This document shows, in pieces, positions 1-5,740 of a stretch of DNA of 7,162 bases; position 1 is the first letter of the stretch; the number at the start of each line of letters is the position of its first letter. The notes under the pieces are model-generated. The model was not told where the DNA came from, did not search any database, and saw only the letters and a list, made by a program, of their open reading frames with translations. Position numbers and translations under genes: made by a program. The DNA comes from Chromatiales bacterium (GTDB taxonomy: Bacteria > Pseudomonadota > Gammaproteobacteria > SZUA-152), in contig JALTPW010000931.1 of NCBI GenBank assembly GCA_026999335.1, positions 1 through 7,162 of the forward strand, in the 5' to 3' direction.

Positions 1-791
1 GATTGGATAATGCCGTAGACAATCACCCACAGCGCGAGAAACGCGCCCACCTCACTAAAACGCCAGCCCAGCACGGAAAAAAGAAACACCGGCAGCCCCA
101 CCACGAACCAGATATCCCGCGCACCAAACAGAAAAAAACGCGCCCCTGAAAGCCAGTTAATGGCCGGTGTATTGGAGAAGAGCTGGGTGAATTTTGGCTT
201 GGCTTTGGTTTTACCCAAACCCCGTGGCAGCAAAATGGCGGTGACAATCAATACCAACAGCAGACCACCAGCCAGTATCAACAAAGCATTTTGGAATCCG
301 ACAAACTCAAGCAACACCCCACCAAGGAAAAAGCCCACACCCTTCAGCGCATTTTTGGAGCCGGTTAACATGGCGACCCATTTGAACAGGCGTGAATTTC
401 CATCTTGGGGCACCAAGGTTTTCACTCCGGCTTTGGCCGACATCTTGTTCAAATCTTTGGCGATGCCGGACAGCCCCTGCGCCACCATCACATAAACCAC
501 ACTGAGCCAGACCTCCGGCACCGCCAGCATCGCCAGCGCCACCACCTGCAATCCCATGCCGATGTGCATGGTAAGGTTAAGGCCAATACGCGCCCCCAGC
601 CAACCACCCACCAGATTAGTGACGATGCCAAAGAACTCGTAGAAGAGAAACAGCATTGCCACTTCAAATGGCGAATAACCCAGCTGATGAAAATAGAGCA
701 CCACCAACATGCGGATCGCGCCGTCAGTCAGCGTAAACGCCCAATAGCCGCCGGTGATGACAAGGTAATTACGCAACCCATGATCCATCAT
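1..791 (-). CDS. arsJ: ArsJ, MFS-type organoarsenical (1-arseno-3-phosphoglycerate) efflux permease, 3' end cut by window
   Basis: The minus strand is open from 791 to the window edge, giving 263 codons without a stop; the C-terminus lies outside. The protein starts MMDHGLRNYLVITGGYWAF and shows several hydrophobic membrane segments in the style of the major facilitator superfamily. A loop with DLNKMSAKAGVKTLVP (about residues 113-128) is the stretch I associate with ArsJ. In the known system ArsJ exports 1-arseno-3-phosphoglycerate made by the neighbouring GAPDH, which gives arsenate resistance. The ATG at 791 shares its first base with the last base of the gap stop codon (TAATG), and a GGAG (801-798) sits 6 bases upstream, so the two genes are probably translationally coupled. 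A second in-frame ATG at 788 is also possible. The immediate gap partner makes ArsJ much more likely than a generic MFS transporter. About two thirds of the usual length is present. Confidence 0.9.
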   Translation of the reverse strand, partial: MMDHGLRNYLVITGGYWAFTLTDGAIRMLVVLYFHQLGYSPFEVAMLFLFYEFFGIVTNLVGGWLGARIGLNLTMHIGMGLQVVALAMLAVPEVWLSVVYVMVAQGLSGIAKDLNKMSAKAGVKTLVPQDGNSRLFKWVAMLTGSKNALKGVGFFLGGVLLEFVGFQNALLILAGGLLLVLIVTAILLPRGLGKTKAKPKFTQLFSNTPAINWLSGARFFLFGARDIWFVVGLPVFLFSVLGWRFSEVGAFLALWVIVYGIIQ

Positions 792-1792
792 TACAAGCTC
801 CGCGCCACCTTGGCGGCGAGATCCATCATGCGATTCACATAGCCCCACTCGTTGTCGTACCAGGCGTAGATCTTCACCTGGGTCTCATTGATGACCATGG
901 TGGAGAGCGCATCAATGATGGAAGAGCGTGGATCATTAAGGTAATCGACCGACACCAGCGGCCGTTCCTCATAACCCAGAATGCCCTTGAGTTCGCCCTC
1001 TGCGGCCGCTTTGAAATAAGCATTGATCTCTTCAGCCGTCACTGGGCGCGAGGCTTCAAATACAAAGTCGATAAGCGAGGCATTGAGCAAAGGCACGCGC
1101 ACCGCATGGCCGTTAAGCTTGCCCTCAAGTTCAGGAAAAATTTTGCTAATGGCCTTGGCCGATCCCGTCGAGGTAGGAATCAGCGAGTTGCCGCAAGCAC
1201 GGGCGCGGCGTAGGTCTTTGTGGCCCTTATCGACGATGGTTTGTGTATTGGTGATATCGTGGATAGTGGTCATGCAACCGTGTTTGATGCCCACCTTCTC
1301 CTGCATCACTTTCACCACGGGAGCGAGGCAGTTGGTGGTGCAAGAGGCCGCTGTCAGCAGATGGTTTGTCGCGGGATCATATTGCTCATCGTTAATGCCA
1401 TAGACGATATTCAGCGCCCCTTCGGTGGGGGCTGCAACGATCACCTTTTTCACACCCTGATCGAAATAGCTGTTCAGTGACTCAGGCTTCTTATGATGTT
1501 TGCCGGTCGCCTCAATCACAATGTCGCAATCCGACCAATCGGTGTCGCCAATAGAAGCATTCGAAGAGTAGGCCAACGGTTTATCGCCGATGATGACATT
1601 GCCGTTTTCTGCCCTCGTATCGCAAGACCAGGTGCCATGTACCGAATCGAACTTGAGCAGGTGAGCCGAGCCAGTGGCATCGGTGGCAATCTCGTTGATG
1701 CGCACAATCTCAAACTCGGGACTGTCCCAACCTGCGCGCAAACCCAGTCGTCCCATGCGGCCAAAGCCGTTGATACCCACCTTAATCGTCAT
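791..1792 (-). CDS. gap: Glyceraldehyde-3-phosphate dehydrogenase of the arsenic operon (ArsJ partner)
   Basis: This is a full-length GAPDH of 333 residues, the usual family size. The N-terminal Rossmann motif GINGFGRMGR is at residues 6-15. The catalytic centre ASCTTNC places the nucleophile at Cys151 and the general base in TTIH at His178, and the C-terminal WYDNEWGY is conserved. In ars operons this enzyme uses arsenate in place of phosphate to form 1-arseno-3-phosphoglycerate, the ArsJ substrate. That role rests on position between acr3 and arsJ, since the fold is the same as the glycolytic enzyme. I chose the ATG at 1792 because MTIKVGINGFG is the standard GAPDH start and GAGG and AGAG motifs lie just upstream. 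An in-frame ATG at 1807 would add five residues (MRQRQ) without a ribosome site. The position that is usually Asp in the NAD-binding IND motif is Glu here (INE, residue 34). It starts 25 bp after acr3 and abuts arsJ. Confidence 0.95.
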   Translation of the reverse strand: MTIKVGINGFGRMGRLGLRAGWDSPEFEIVRINEIATDATGSAHLLKFDSVHGTWSCDTRAENGNVIIGDKPLAYSSNASIGDTDWSDCDIVIEATGKHHKKPESLNSYFDQGVKKVIVAAPTEGALNIVYGINDEQYDPATNHLLTAASCTTNCLAPVVKVMQEKVGIKHGCMTTIHDITNTQTIVDKGHKDLRRARACGNSLIPTSTGSAKAISKIFPELEGKLNGHAVRVPLLNASLIDFVFEASRPVTAEEINAYFKAAAEGELKGILGYEERPLVSVDYLNDPRSSIIDALSTMVINETQVKIYAWYDNEWGYVNRMMDLAAKVARSL

Positions 1793-1817
1793 TTGTCTCT
1801 GCCTCATTGGACGTTAT

Positions 1818-2858
1818 TCACGAATTGCGCTTCACTGCCGCGCCGGATTCGTACCAGGGCTTGCTGGCATTCACCACCCGCACCACCAGCAGCATGACGG
1901 GCACCTCGATCAATACACCCACTACCGTGGCCAAAGCGGCCCCCGATTGAATGCCGAACAGGCTGATTGCGGCAGCCACCGCCAGCTCAAAAAAGTTGGA
2001 GGCACCGATCAGCGCCGACGGAGCGGCGATATTGTGCTTTTCACCCACGGCACGGTTAAGCCAGTAGGCCAGTGAAGAGTTAAAGAAAACCTGAATTAAA
2101 ATCGGCACCGCCAGCAGCGCAATGATCAGCGGCTGTGCCACAATCGCCTCGCCCTGAAAGGCAAACAGCAACACCAGCGTCAGCAGCAGCGCCACCACCG
2201 ACCACGGCCCGATGCGCTGCACAGCGCGGTCGAAATTCGCCTCGCCTTTGGCTAACAAAATCTTGCGCCACAACTGGGCAATGATCACCGGAATAAGAAT
2301 GTAGAGCAGCACCGAGGTCAGCAGCGTATCCCACGGCACGATGATGGATGACAAACCCAGCAACAGCGCCACAATAGGCGCAAAAGCGAAGATCATGATG
2401 GTATCGTTAAGCGCCACCTGCGACAGCGTAAAGAGCGGATCACCGTTACAGAGGCGACTCCAAACAAACACCATCGCCGTACAGGGCGCAGCCGCCAGCA
2501 GGATCAACCCCGCCACATAGCTATCGAGCTGATCCTGCGGCAACCAGGGGGCAAATAGCTGGCTGACAAACACCCAGGCCAAAAAGGCCATCGAGAACGG
2601 CTTCACTAGCCAGTTAACAAACAGCGTCACCCCAATACCGCGCACATGCTGACGCACCTCATGCAAGGCACCAAAATCCACCTTCAGCAGCATCGGGATG
2701 ATCATCACCCAAATCAGAATACCCACAGGGATATTGACCTGCGCCACCTCCATATGGCCGGTTGCCTGAAACAGCCCCGGCAGCAGATTGCCCAGCCAGA
2801 CACCTGCCGCAATACACAACACCACCCAGACGGTGAGGTAACGCTCGAAGATATTCAA
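1818..2858 (-). CDS. acr3: Acr3 family arsenite efflux permease
   Basis: This 346-residue, strongly hydrophobic protein fits the ten-helix BART-superfamily Acr3 carriers, which extrude As(III) (some also Sb(III)) using the proton gradient. Diagnostic stretches are the N-terminal ERYLTVWVVLCIAAGVWLG, the helix motif AAAPCTAMVFVWSRL with the functionally essential Cys126, and GASNFFELAVAAA with Glu291. These correspond to the cysteine and glutamate needed for transport in characterised Acr3 proteins. It is the second gene of the arsenic operon, 71 bp after arsR and 25 bp before gap. The start codon is TTG; the AAAGGAGG at 2874-2867 ends 8 bases before it and decides the start, and no ATG gives a better N-terminus. 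As(III) reaching this pump needs an arsenate reductase encoded elsewhere, or uptake of As(III) itself, since no arsC is in view. Confidence 0.95.
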   Translation of the reverse strand: MNIFERYLTVWVVLCIAAGVWLGNLLPGLFQATGHMEVAQVNIPVGILIWVMIIPMLLKVDFGALHEVRQHVRGIGVTLFVNWLVKPFSMAFLAWVFVSQLFAPWLPQDQLDSYVAGLILLAAAPCTAMVFVWSRLCNGDPLFTLSQVALNDTIMIFAFAPIVALLLGLSSIIVPWDTLLTSVLLYILIPVIIAQLWRKILLAKGEANFDRAVQRIGPWSVVALLLTLVLLFAFQGEAIVAQPLIIALLAVPILIQVFFNSSLAYWLNRAVGEKHNIAAPSALIGASNFFELAVAAAISLFGIQSGAALATVVGVLIEVPVMLLVVRVVNASKPWYESGAAVKRNS

Positions 2859-2866
2859 AATTCAAA

Positions 2867-2874
2867 CCTCCTTT
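2867..2874 (-). promoter_or_regulatory. Strong ribosome binding site of acr3 fixing a TTG start
   Basis: Read on the minus strand, AAAGGAGG ends 8 bases before the TTG at 2858. This is the best Shine-Dalgarno match in the window and supports the non-ATG start of acr3. It lies in the 71-bp arsR-acr3 spacer, so acr3 is well translated independently of arsR. Confidence 0.8.
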
Positions 2875-2929
2875 GCTTGAGCCGCAATCCGTATAACCGT
2901 GTAAGCAGATATATTGAGACCCAAAAAAA

Positions 2930-3268
2930 TCAACCACACCTCTTCTGCTGGGAAGTTGCCGCCAACTTTTCAAGATCCGCCTGCATCTCTTTATTATCTT
3001 CACCACACTGGCGGATATGCTCAAACAGCGGCCCACAACAGCCATCCACGACGCGGTAATAAACCCACACACCTTCTCGCCGGGTTGTGACCAAACCATT
3101 GTTGCGCAGGTAGGCCAGGTGGCGCGAGACCACACTCTGAGACAATTCCAGCGTCTCCACTAAATCACAGACACACAGTTCACCCGCTTTCAGCAATAAG
3201 TAGGTGATCCGCAACCGCACCGGCTCGGAGAGAGTTTTGAACAGTGCTGCGAGTGATTCCGTATTCAT
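2930..3268 (-). CDS. arsR: ArsR family arsenite-responsive transcriptional repressor
   Basis: This 112-residue winged-helix repressor belongs to the ArsR/SmtB family. The sensor motif ELCVCDL puts Cys32 and Cys34 at the same numbers as the As(III)/Sb(III) ligands of E. coli ArsR. The recognition helix follows (LSQSVVSRHLAYLRNNGLV, about residues 42-60), then the wing (RREGVWVYYRV, 63-73). Further cysteines at 77, 78, 88 and 111 could supply a third ligand; E. coli Cys37 is replaced by Val. It is the first gene of the minus-strand arsenic operon, so it is expected to repress itself together with acr3, gap and arsJ until As(III) binds. The ATG at 3268 matches the family N-terminus. No Shine-Dalgarno is visible before it, and a TATAAT lies only 7 bases upstream. 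Confidence 0.95.
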   Translation of the reverse strand: MNTESLAALFKTLSEPVRLRITYLLLKAGELCVCDLVETLELSQSVVSRHLAYLRNNGLVTTRREGVWVYYRVVDGCCGPLFEHIRQCGEDNKEMQADLEKLAATSQQKRCG

Positions 3269-3306
3269 ACAGCTTATTATATCTGCCTAGCCAAATATAT
3301 TATATC
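3269..3306 (-). promoter_or_regulatory. arsR operon promoter region with two TATAAT hexamers in a 9-bp direct repeat
   Basis: The plus-strand 9-mer TATTATATC occurs twice, at 3275-3283 and 3298-3306, 23 bp apart. Each copy contains a perfect TATAAT on the minus strand (3281-3276 and 3304-3299). The proximal hexamer would start transcription almost at the arsR ATG; the distal one would leave a leader of roughly 24 bases. The very AT-rich region, with ATATAT tracts, is a plausible ArsR operator, but I see no clean long palindrome. Which -10 is used cannot be decided from sequence. Confidence 0.5.
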
Positions 3307-3338
3307 AAATTTACCTCGCATCACTTTGCCGCTTCATG

Positions 3339-3367
3339 TTGCTATCGAGAATCACATCGCGTATCAT
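3339..3367 (+). promoter_or_regulatory. Candidate sigma-70 promoter of the CadC-like regulator gene
   Basis: TTGCTA (3339-3344) and TATCAT (3362-3367) are separated by exactly 17 bases, a good -35/-10 pair with 4 and 5 of 6 consensus matches. The expected transcription start near 3374 falls inside the inverted repeat at 3365-3388, the normal geometry for repression. The promoter also argues against translation starting at the in-frame ATG at 3336, which lies upstream of it. Confidence 0.55.
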
Positions 3368-3388
3368 TTTCGCAAATATCGAAATGAA
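3365..3388. promoter_or_regulatory. Candidate operator 1 of the CadC-like regulator (autoregulation)
   Basis: A clean inverted repeat TTTCG-N7-CGAAA sits at 3368-3384, overlapping the -10 element and the predicted start of transcription, and it ends 15 bases before the ATG at 3399. Reverse-complemented, the 24-bp block matches 21 of 24 bases of the block at 3804-3827. Recurrence at both promoters of one regulon is the evidence that it is an operator; binding by this protein is inferred. Confidence 0.7.
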
Positions 3389-3398
3389 TAGCATAGTC

Positions 3399-3785
3399 AT
3401 GAAAAAAGCATCACCTCAAATCAACCCAAGCGACGCTTGCAAAATCCCCTGCTTCGACCATGACAAGGTTGCAGCCATCAAAGCGATGTTGTCCGAGCAA
3501 GAAGAACGCCTCCCTGAATTGGCCGAGTTTTATAAACTGCTGGGCAATACCACCCGACTGAAGATTCTGTTTGCCCTGGGGAAGAGCGAGCTGTGTGTCT
3601 GTGATATCGCCCACGTGCTTGAGCTAAGCACCGCCGCGACCTCGCATCAGCTTAAATCACTGCGTAACCAAGGCTGGTTGCGTAAACGCGATGACGGCAA
3701 GATGGTCTATTACCGCCTGCACAGTATCGACCTGCTCAAAGCGCTCAAAGGCGATCTAAAGATGTTGGAGGCACGCCTGGGATGA
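3399..3785 (+). CDS. CadC-like ArsR/SmtB family metal-responsive repressor
   Basis: This is a winged-helix repressor of 128 residues from the ATG at 3399. The N-terminus DACKIPCFDHDKV (Cys14, Cys18) and the helix motif ELCVCDIA (Cys66, Cys68) reproduce the layout of S. aureus CadC. There Cys7, Cys11, Cys58 and Cys60 form the alpha3N site for Cd(II), Pb(II) and Bi(III). The DNA-reading helix is about residues 77-91 (STAATSHQLKSLRNQ) and the wing DDGKMVYYRL follows. The C-terminal Zn site of CadC is not clearly kept: His108 and Asp111 are present but no later histidine. The gene is divergent from arsR and precedes five genes it probably controls through the twin sites at 3365-3388 and 3804-3827. 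No clear ribosome site precedes 3399; ATGs at 3384 and 3336 are alternatives. Homology and the promoter position favour 3399. The inducer could equally be another thiophilic ion. Confidence 0.88.
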   Translation: MKKASPQINPSDACKIPCFDHDKVAAIKAMLSEQEERLPELAEFYKLLGNTTRLKILFALGKSELCVCDIAHVLELSTAATSHQLKSLRNQGWLRKRDDGKMVYYRLHSIDLLKALKGDLKMLEARLG

Positions 3786-3803
3786 GCTGTTTTTTACCAC
3801 CCC

Positions 3804-3827
3804 TTCATTTCGATATTTTCGATAACG
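3804..3827. promoter_or_regulatory. Candidate operator 2, upstream of the SMR gene pair
   Basis: This 24-bp block matches the reverse complement of operator 1 in 21 of 24 positions, including an unbroken run of 15. Its core is TTTCG-N7-CGATA. It lies 52 bp before the first SMR gene, in the 94-bp gap after the regulator gene. This suggests that the SMR to ccdA genes have their own repressible promoter besides read-through. A weak promoter overlapping it could be TTTTAC (3792-3797) with TATTTT (3814-3819), but neither element is strong. Confidence 0.65.
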
Positions 3828-3879
3828 ACGAATCAACGCCTCCAGCAGAACCCGTCCTGCCCGGCATTGGAACAGTAAG

Positions 3880-4251
3880 ATGAACAAACCACCTGACCAG
3901 CAACAAGCCTATAAATCAAAGCCAACCCCCGCCTCCGCATGGTGGCTATTGAGTTTGGCGATCTGCTTTGAAATCGCAGGGGCCATAGGTTTGAATTTTG
4001 GCGAAGGCTTCTCTTTGCTACTGCCCACGATACTGGCACTGGCTGCATTTGCCGTGGCGCTCTATCTGGTGAGCCATGTGATGAAAAACCTGCCGGTGAG
4101 TGTCGCTTATCCCATCTGGGCAGGTGGGGGAACTGCGGGTGTGGCACTGCTGGGAGTCATCATATTCGATGAAAGCATGGATATTTTTAAAGCGCTTGGC
4201 ATCGCACTGGTCATCATCGGCGTGATAACCATCAACCGCAACTCTGACTAA
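3880..4251 (+). CDS. Small multidrug resistance (SMR) family transporter, first of a tandem pair
   Basis: This 123-residue protein has the four-helix SMR fold. The essential membrane glutamate is Glu31 (CFEIAGAIGL), the equivalent of EmrE Glu14. The signature LPVSVAYPIWAGGGT places Trp80 at the EmrE Trp63 position. A polar N-terminal extension of about 18 residues (MNKPPDQQQAYKSKPTP) precedes helix 1; most SMR proteins are near 105-110 residues. The family exports lipophilic or quaternary cations, or guanidinium, in exchange for protons. A tandem pair as seen here often works as a heterodimer, as in EbrAB or YkkCD. The cargo is unknown. Only a weak GGAA (3869-3872) precedes the ATG. It is separated by 17 bp from the second SMR gene and is preceded by operator 2. 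Confidence 0.88.
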   Translation: MNKPPDQQQAYKSKPTPASAWWLLSLAICFEIAGAIGLNFGEGFSLLLPTILALAAFAVALYLVSHVMKNLPVSVAYPIWAGGGTAGVALLGVIIFDESMDIFKALGIALVIIGVITINRNSD

Positions 4252-4268
4252 AAATCGGGCTGCTGAAT

Positions 4269-4604
4269 ATGAGTCTGGAATGGCTATTCGTCGCACTGGC
4301 CATCGTTGCCGAGATTACCGCTGCCCTGACACTGCGCTTCAGCCTGGGTTTCAGCAAACCACTACCCACCGCGCTGGCACTGGCGGCGTTCGGTCTGGCT
4401 TTTTATATGGTCAGCCTTGCGCTGGTCTCCCTGCCAGTGAGCACGGTCTACCCCATCTGGGCTGGTGGCGGCACTGTGGGTGTGGCCGTACTGGGGGCAG
4501 TGACACTTCACGAGAAGGCTGGGATTTGGAAGAGCTTGGGGATTGTCATGGTGGTGGCGGGTATTGTTTTGTTGAATATGACGCCGACAGATCATGGCGC
4601 ATAA
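4269..4604 (+). CDS. Small multidrug resistance (SMR) family transporter, second of a tandem pair
   Basis: At 111 residues this is a standard-length SMR protein with four hydrophobic segments. It has Glu15 in helix 1 (AEITAALTLRFS) and Trp64 in LPVSTVYPIWAGGGT. It is clearly paralogous to the preceding gene, sharing LPVS, YPIWAGGGT, GVA and LGI blocks, so the pair arose by duplication and may form a heterodimer with opposite membrane orientations. Both copies have Pro where EmrE has Ala61 and Ala-Gly-Gly-Gly where EmrE has Ser-Gly-Val-Gly. This suggests a subfamily with its own substrate. Its last 11 bases overlap the start of the corrinoid-protein gene, implying coupled translation. The link to a corrinoid protein and to a metal sensor suggests a metal-derived cation as cargo; this is inference. 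Confidence 0.88.
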   Translation: MSLEWLFVALAIVAEITAALTLRFSLGFSKPLPTALALAAFGLAFYMVSLALVSLPVSTVYPIWAGGGTVGVAVLGAVTLHEKAGIWKSLGIVMVVAGIVLLNMTPTDHGA

Positions 4605-5730
4605 ACTCGATCAAGTCGCGCAAGAACTTCGCCAAGCCATGGTGGCGAAGAAGTGTTGGCGCTGTGGCTGCTTTCAGGAGACGGTCAACACCTTGCAGGC
4701 CTCCACCACCATTGGCAAACCGTTGGCGTCATTACTCACTGAAGCGCACACGCTGTTTGAAGATGTGCGCTACGACTGTCTGGGTTGCGAGGTGTGCTGG
4801 CCTGCTGTGGCGCAGAATCTGGCGACGGAACTCGATCCCGCCGTGGCCGAAGGTGGCCATTGCGCAACACAGGAACCTGAAGCCCGCGAGGGTTGGCCGC
4901 CCCTGCCGGGAGACTACCGGGTGACACGCTTTCAAGCGCCAGTGGCCGTGTGCACACTCAACTCGGATCAACTGATCGATTCGCTGACAGAGGCCAATAT
5001 CGAAGGCCTGGCCATCGTCGGCACCTTGCATACGGAAAATCTCGGTATCGAACATCTGATCCGCAATGTGCTGACCAATCCCCATATCCGTTTTCTGCTG
5101 ATCTGTGGTGAGGATACCCGCAAAGCCATCGGCCACCTGCCAGGCCAATCGCTGGTGAGCCTGATGAAAAACGGGATAGATGAGAAGGGTCGAATTATTG
5201 GAGCCAAGGGCAAACGACCGTTATTGAAAAACCTGGAGAAACCTCATATCGAAGCCTTTCGCCAGCAGCTGACATTGATTGAGAAGATTGGCGAAGCCGA
5301 TGTGGATCAATTGCTGACACTGGTCGTCGAGGCTGCCATCAACAATCCAGGCCCGTTCACCGATGCACCAAACGACATCCATGCGCCAACCATAGAAAGT
5401 GCAACAAAGCCGGGGCCACTGGTACTCGACCCCAAGGGCTATTTCGTTGTCTACCCTGACCGCAACAAACAGTACCTGTTGCTGGAGCACTACAGCAACC
5501 AGGGGGTGTTGAATCGCGTATTTGAATCCACTTCACCGGCTGCGCTCTACACCACAGTGATCGAACAGAAACTGATTAGCCGTCTCGATCACGCGGCTTA
5601 TCTGGGACGCGAACTGGCCCGAGCAGACCACGCGTTAAAAACGGGCGAAGCCTATGTACAGGATCGCGCGCCGGGGCAGATTGAAGATAAAGGCTCGGCA
5701 TGTTGCTCAACAAAAAATGGATGCATTTAG
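4594..5730 (+). CDS. Cys-rich MtrA-like corrinoid-binding / DUF4346 fusion protein
   Basis: This is a soluble protein of 378 residues in three parts. Residues 21-90 hold cysteine motifs CWRCGC (21, 24, 26) and CLGCEVC (62, 65, 68) plus Cys90, a likely Fe-S or metal site. Residues 100-260 match subunit A of tetrahydromethanopterin S-methyltransferase (MtrA). The matching blocks are GWPPLPGDY, TENLGIE, TNPHIRFLLICG, GHLPGQS, MKNGIDEKGRIIGAKG and NPGPF. His181 in GHLPGQS matches the histidine that ligates cobalt in MtrA. Residues 273-360 resemble DUF4346 (LDPKGYFVVY, LDHAAYLGREL, YVQD). The tail ends CCSTKNGC (370-377). Archaeal MtrA has a C-terminal membrane anchor; none is visible here. Corrinoid binding and methyl transfer are inferred from family. 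No other mtr gene is present, so a role in methanogenesis is excluded. The start overlaps the second SMR gene by 11 bases, and the next gene follows after 10 bp. Confidence 0.85.
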   Translation: MAHKLDQVAQELRQAMVAKKCWRCGCFQETVNTLQASTTIGKPLASLLTEAHTLFEDVRYDCLGCEVCWPAVAQNLATELDPAVAEGGHCATQEPEAREGWPPLPGDYRVTRFQAPVAVCTLNSDQLIDSLTEANIEGLAIVGTLHTENLGIEHLIRNVLTNPHIRFLLICGEDTRKAIGHLPGQSLVSLMKNGIDEKGRIIGAKGKRPLLKNLEKPHIEAFRQQLTLIEKIGEADVDQLLTLVVEAAINNPGPFTDAPNDIHAPTIESATKPGPLVLDPKGYFVVYPDRNKQYLLLEHYSNQGVLNRVFESTSPAALYTTVIEQKLISRLDHAAYLGRELARADHALKTGEAYVQDRAPGQIEDKGSACCSTKNGCI

Positions 5731-5740
5731 GAACCACGCT

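Noticed and set aside
405..842. Plus-strand open frame opposite arsJ
   Set aside because: It is His/Gln-rich antisense translation of a membrane protein gene, a typical shadow frame.
3336..3398. Longer start for the CadC-like regulator at the ATG at 3336
   Set aside because: It would put the -35/-10 pair and operator inside the coding region, has no ribosome site, and CadC homology begins only after 3399.
3770..3797. Rho-independent terminator after the regulator gene (AGGCACGCCT followed by a T-run)
   Set aside because: The palindrome has only a 2-base loop, lies inside the coding end and is 10 bases from the T-run; the downstream genes probably also receive read-through.
4280..4924. 214-codon plus-strand frame overlapping the second SMR gene and the corrinoid-protein gene
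   Set aside because: It is rich in Arg, Gly, Trp and Cys with no domain, and lies across two well-supported genes in another frame.
4594..5730. Methanogenesis gene or recent transfer of an archaeal mtr operon
   Set aside because: Only the MtrA-like domain is present, fused to unrelated parts, with bacterial neighbours and no other Mtr subunit.
5654..5740. Longer start for the thioredoxin-like protein at 5654 or 5717
   Set aside because: Both overlap the corrinoid-protein gene and would add a charged stretch before the signal anchor; 5741 has an AGGA and a clean hydrophobic N-terminus.
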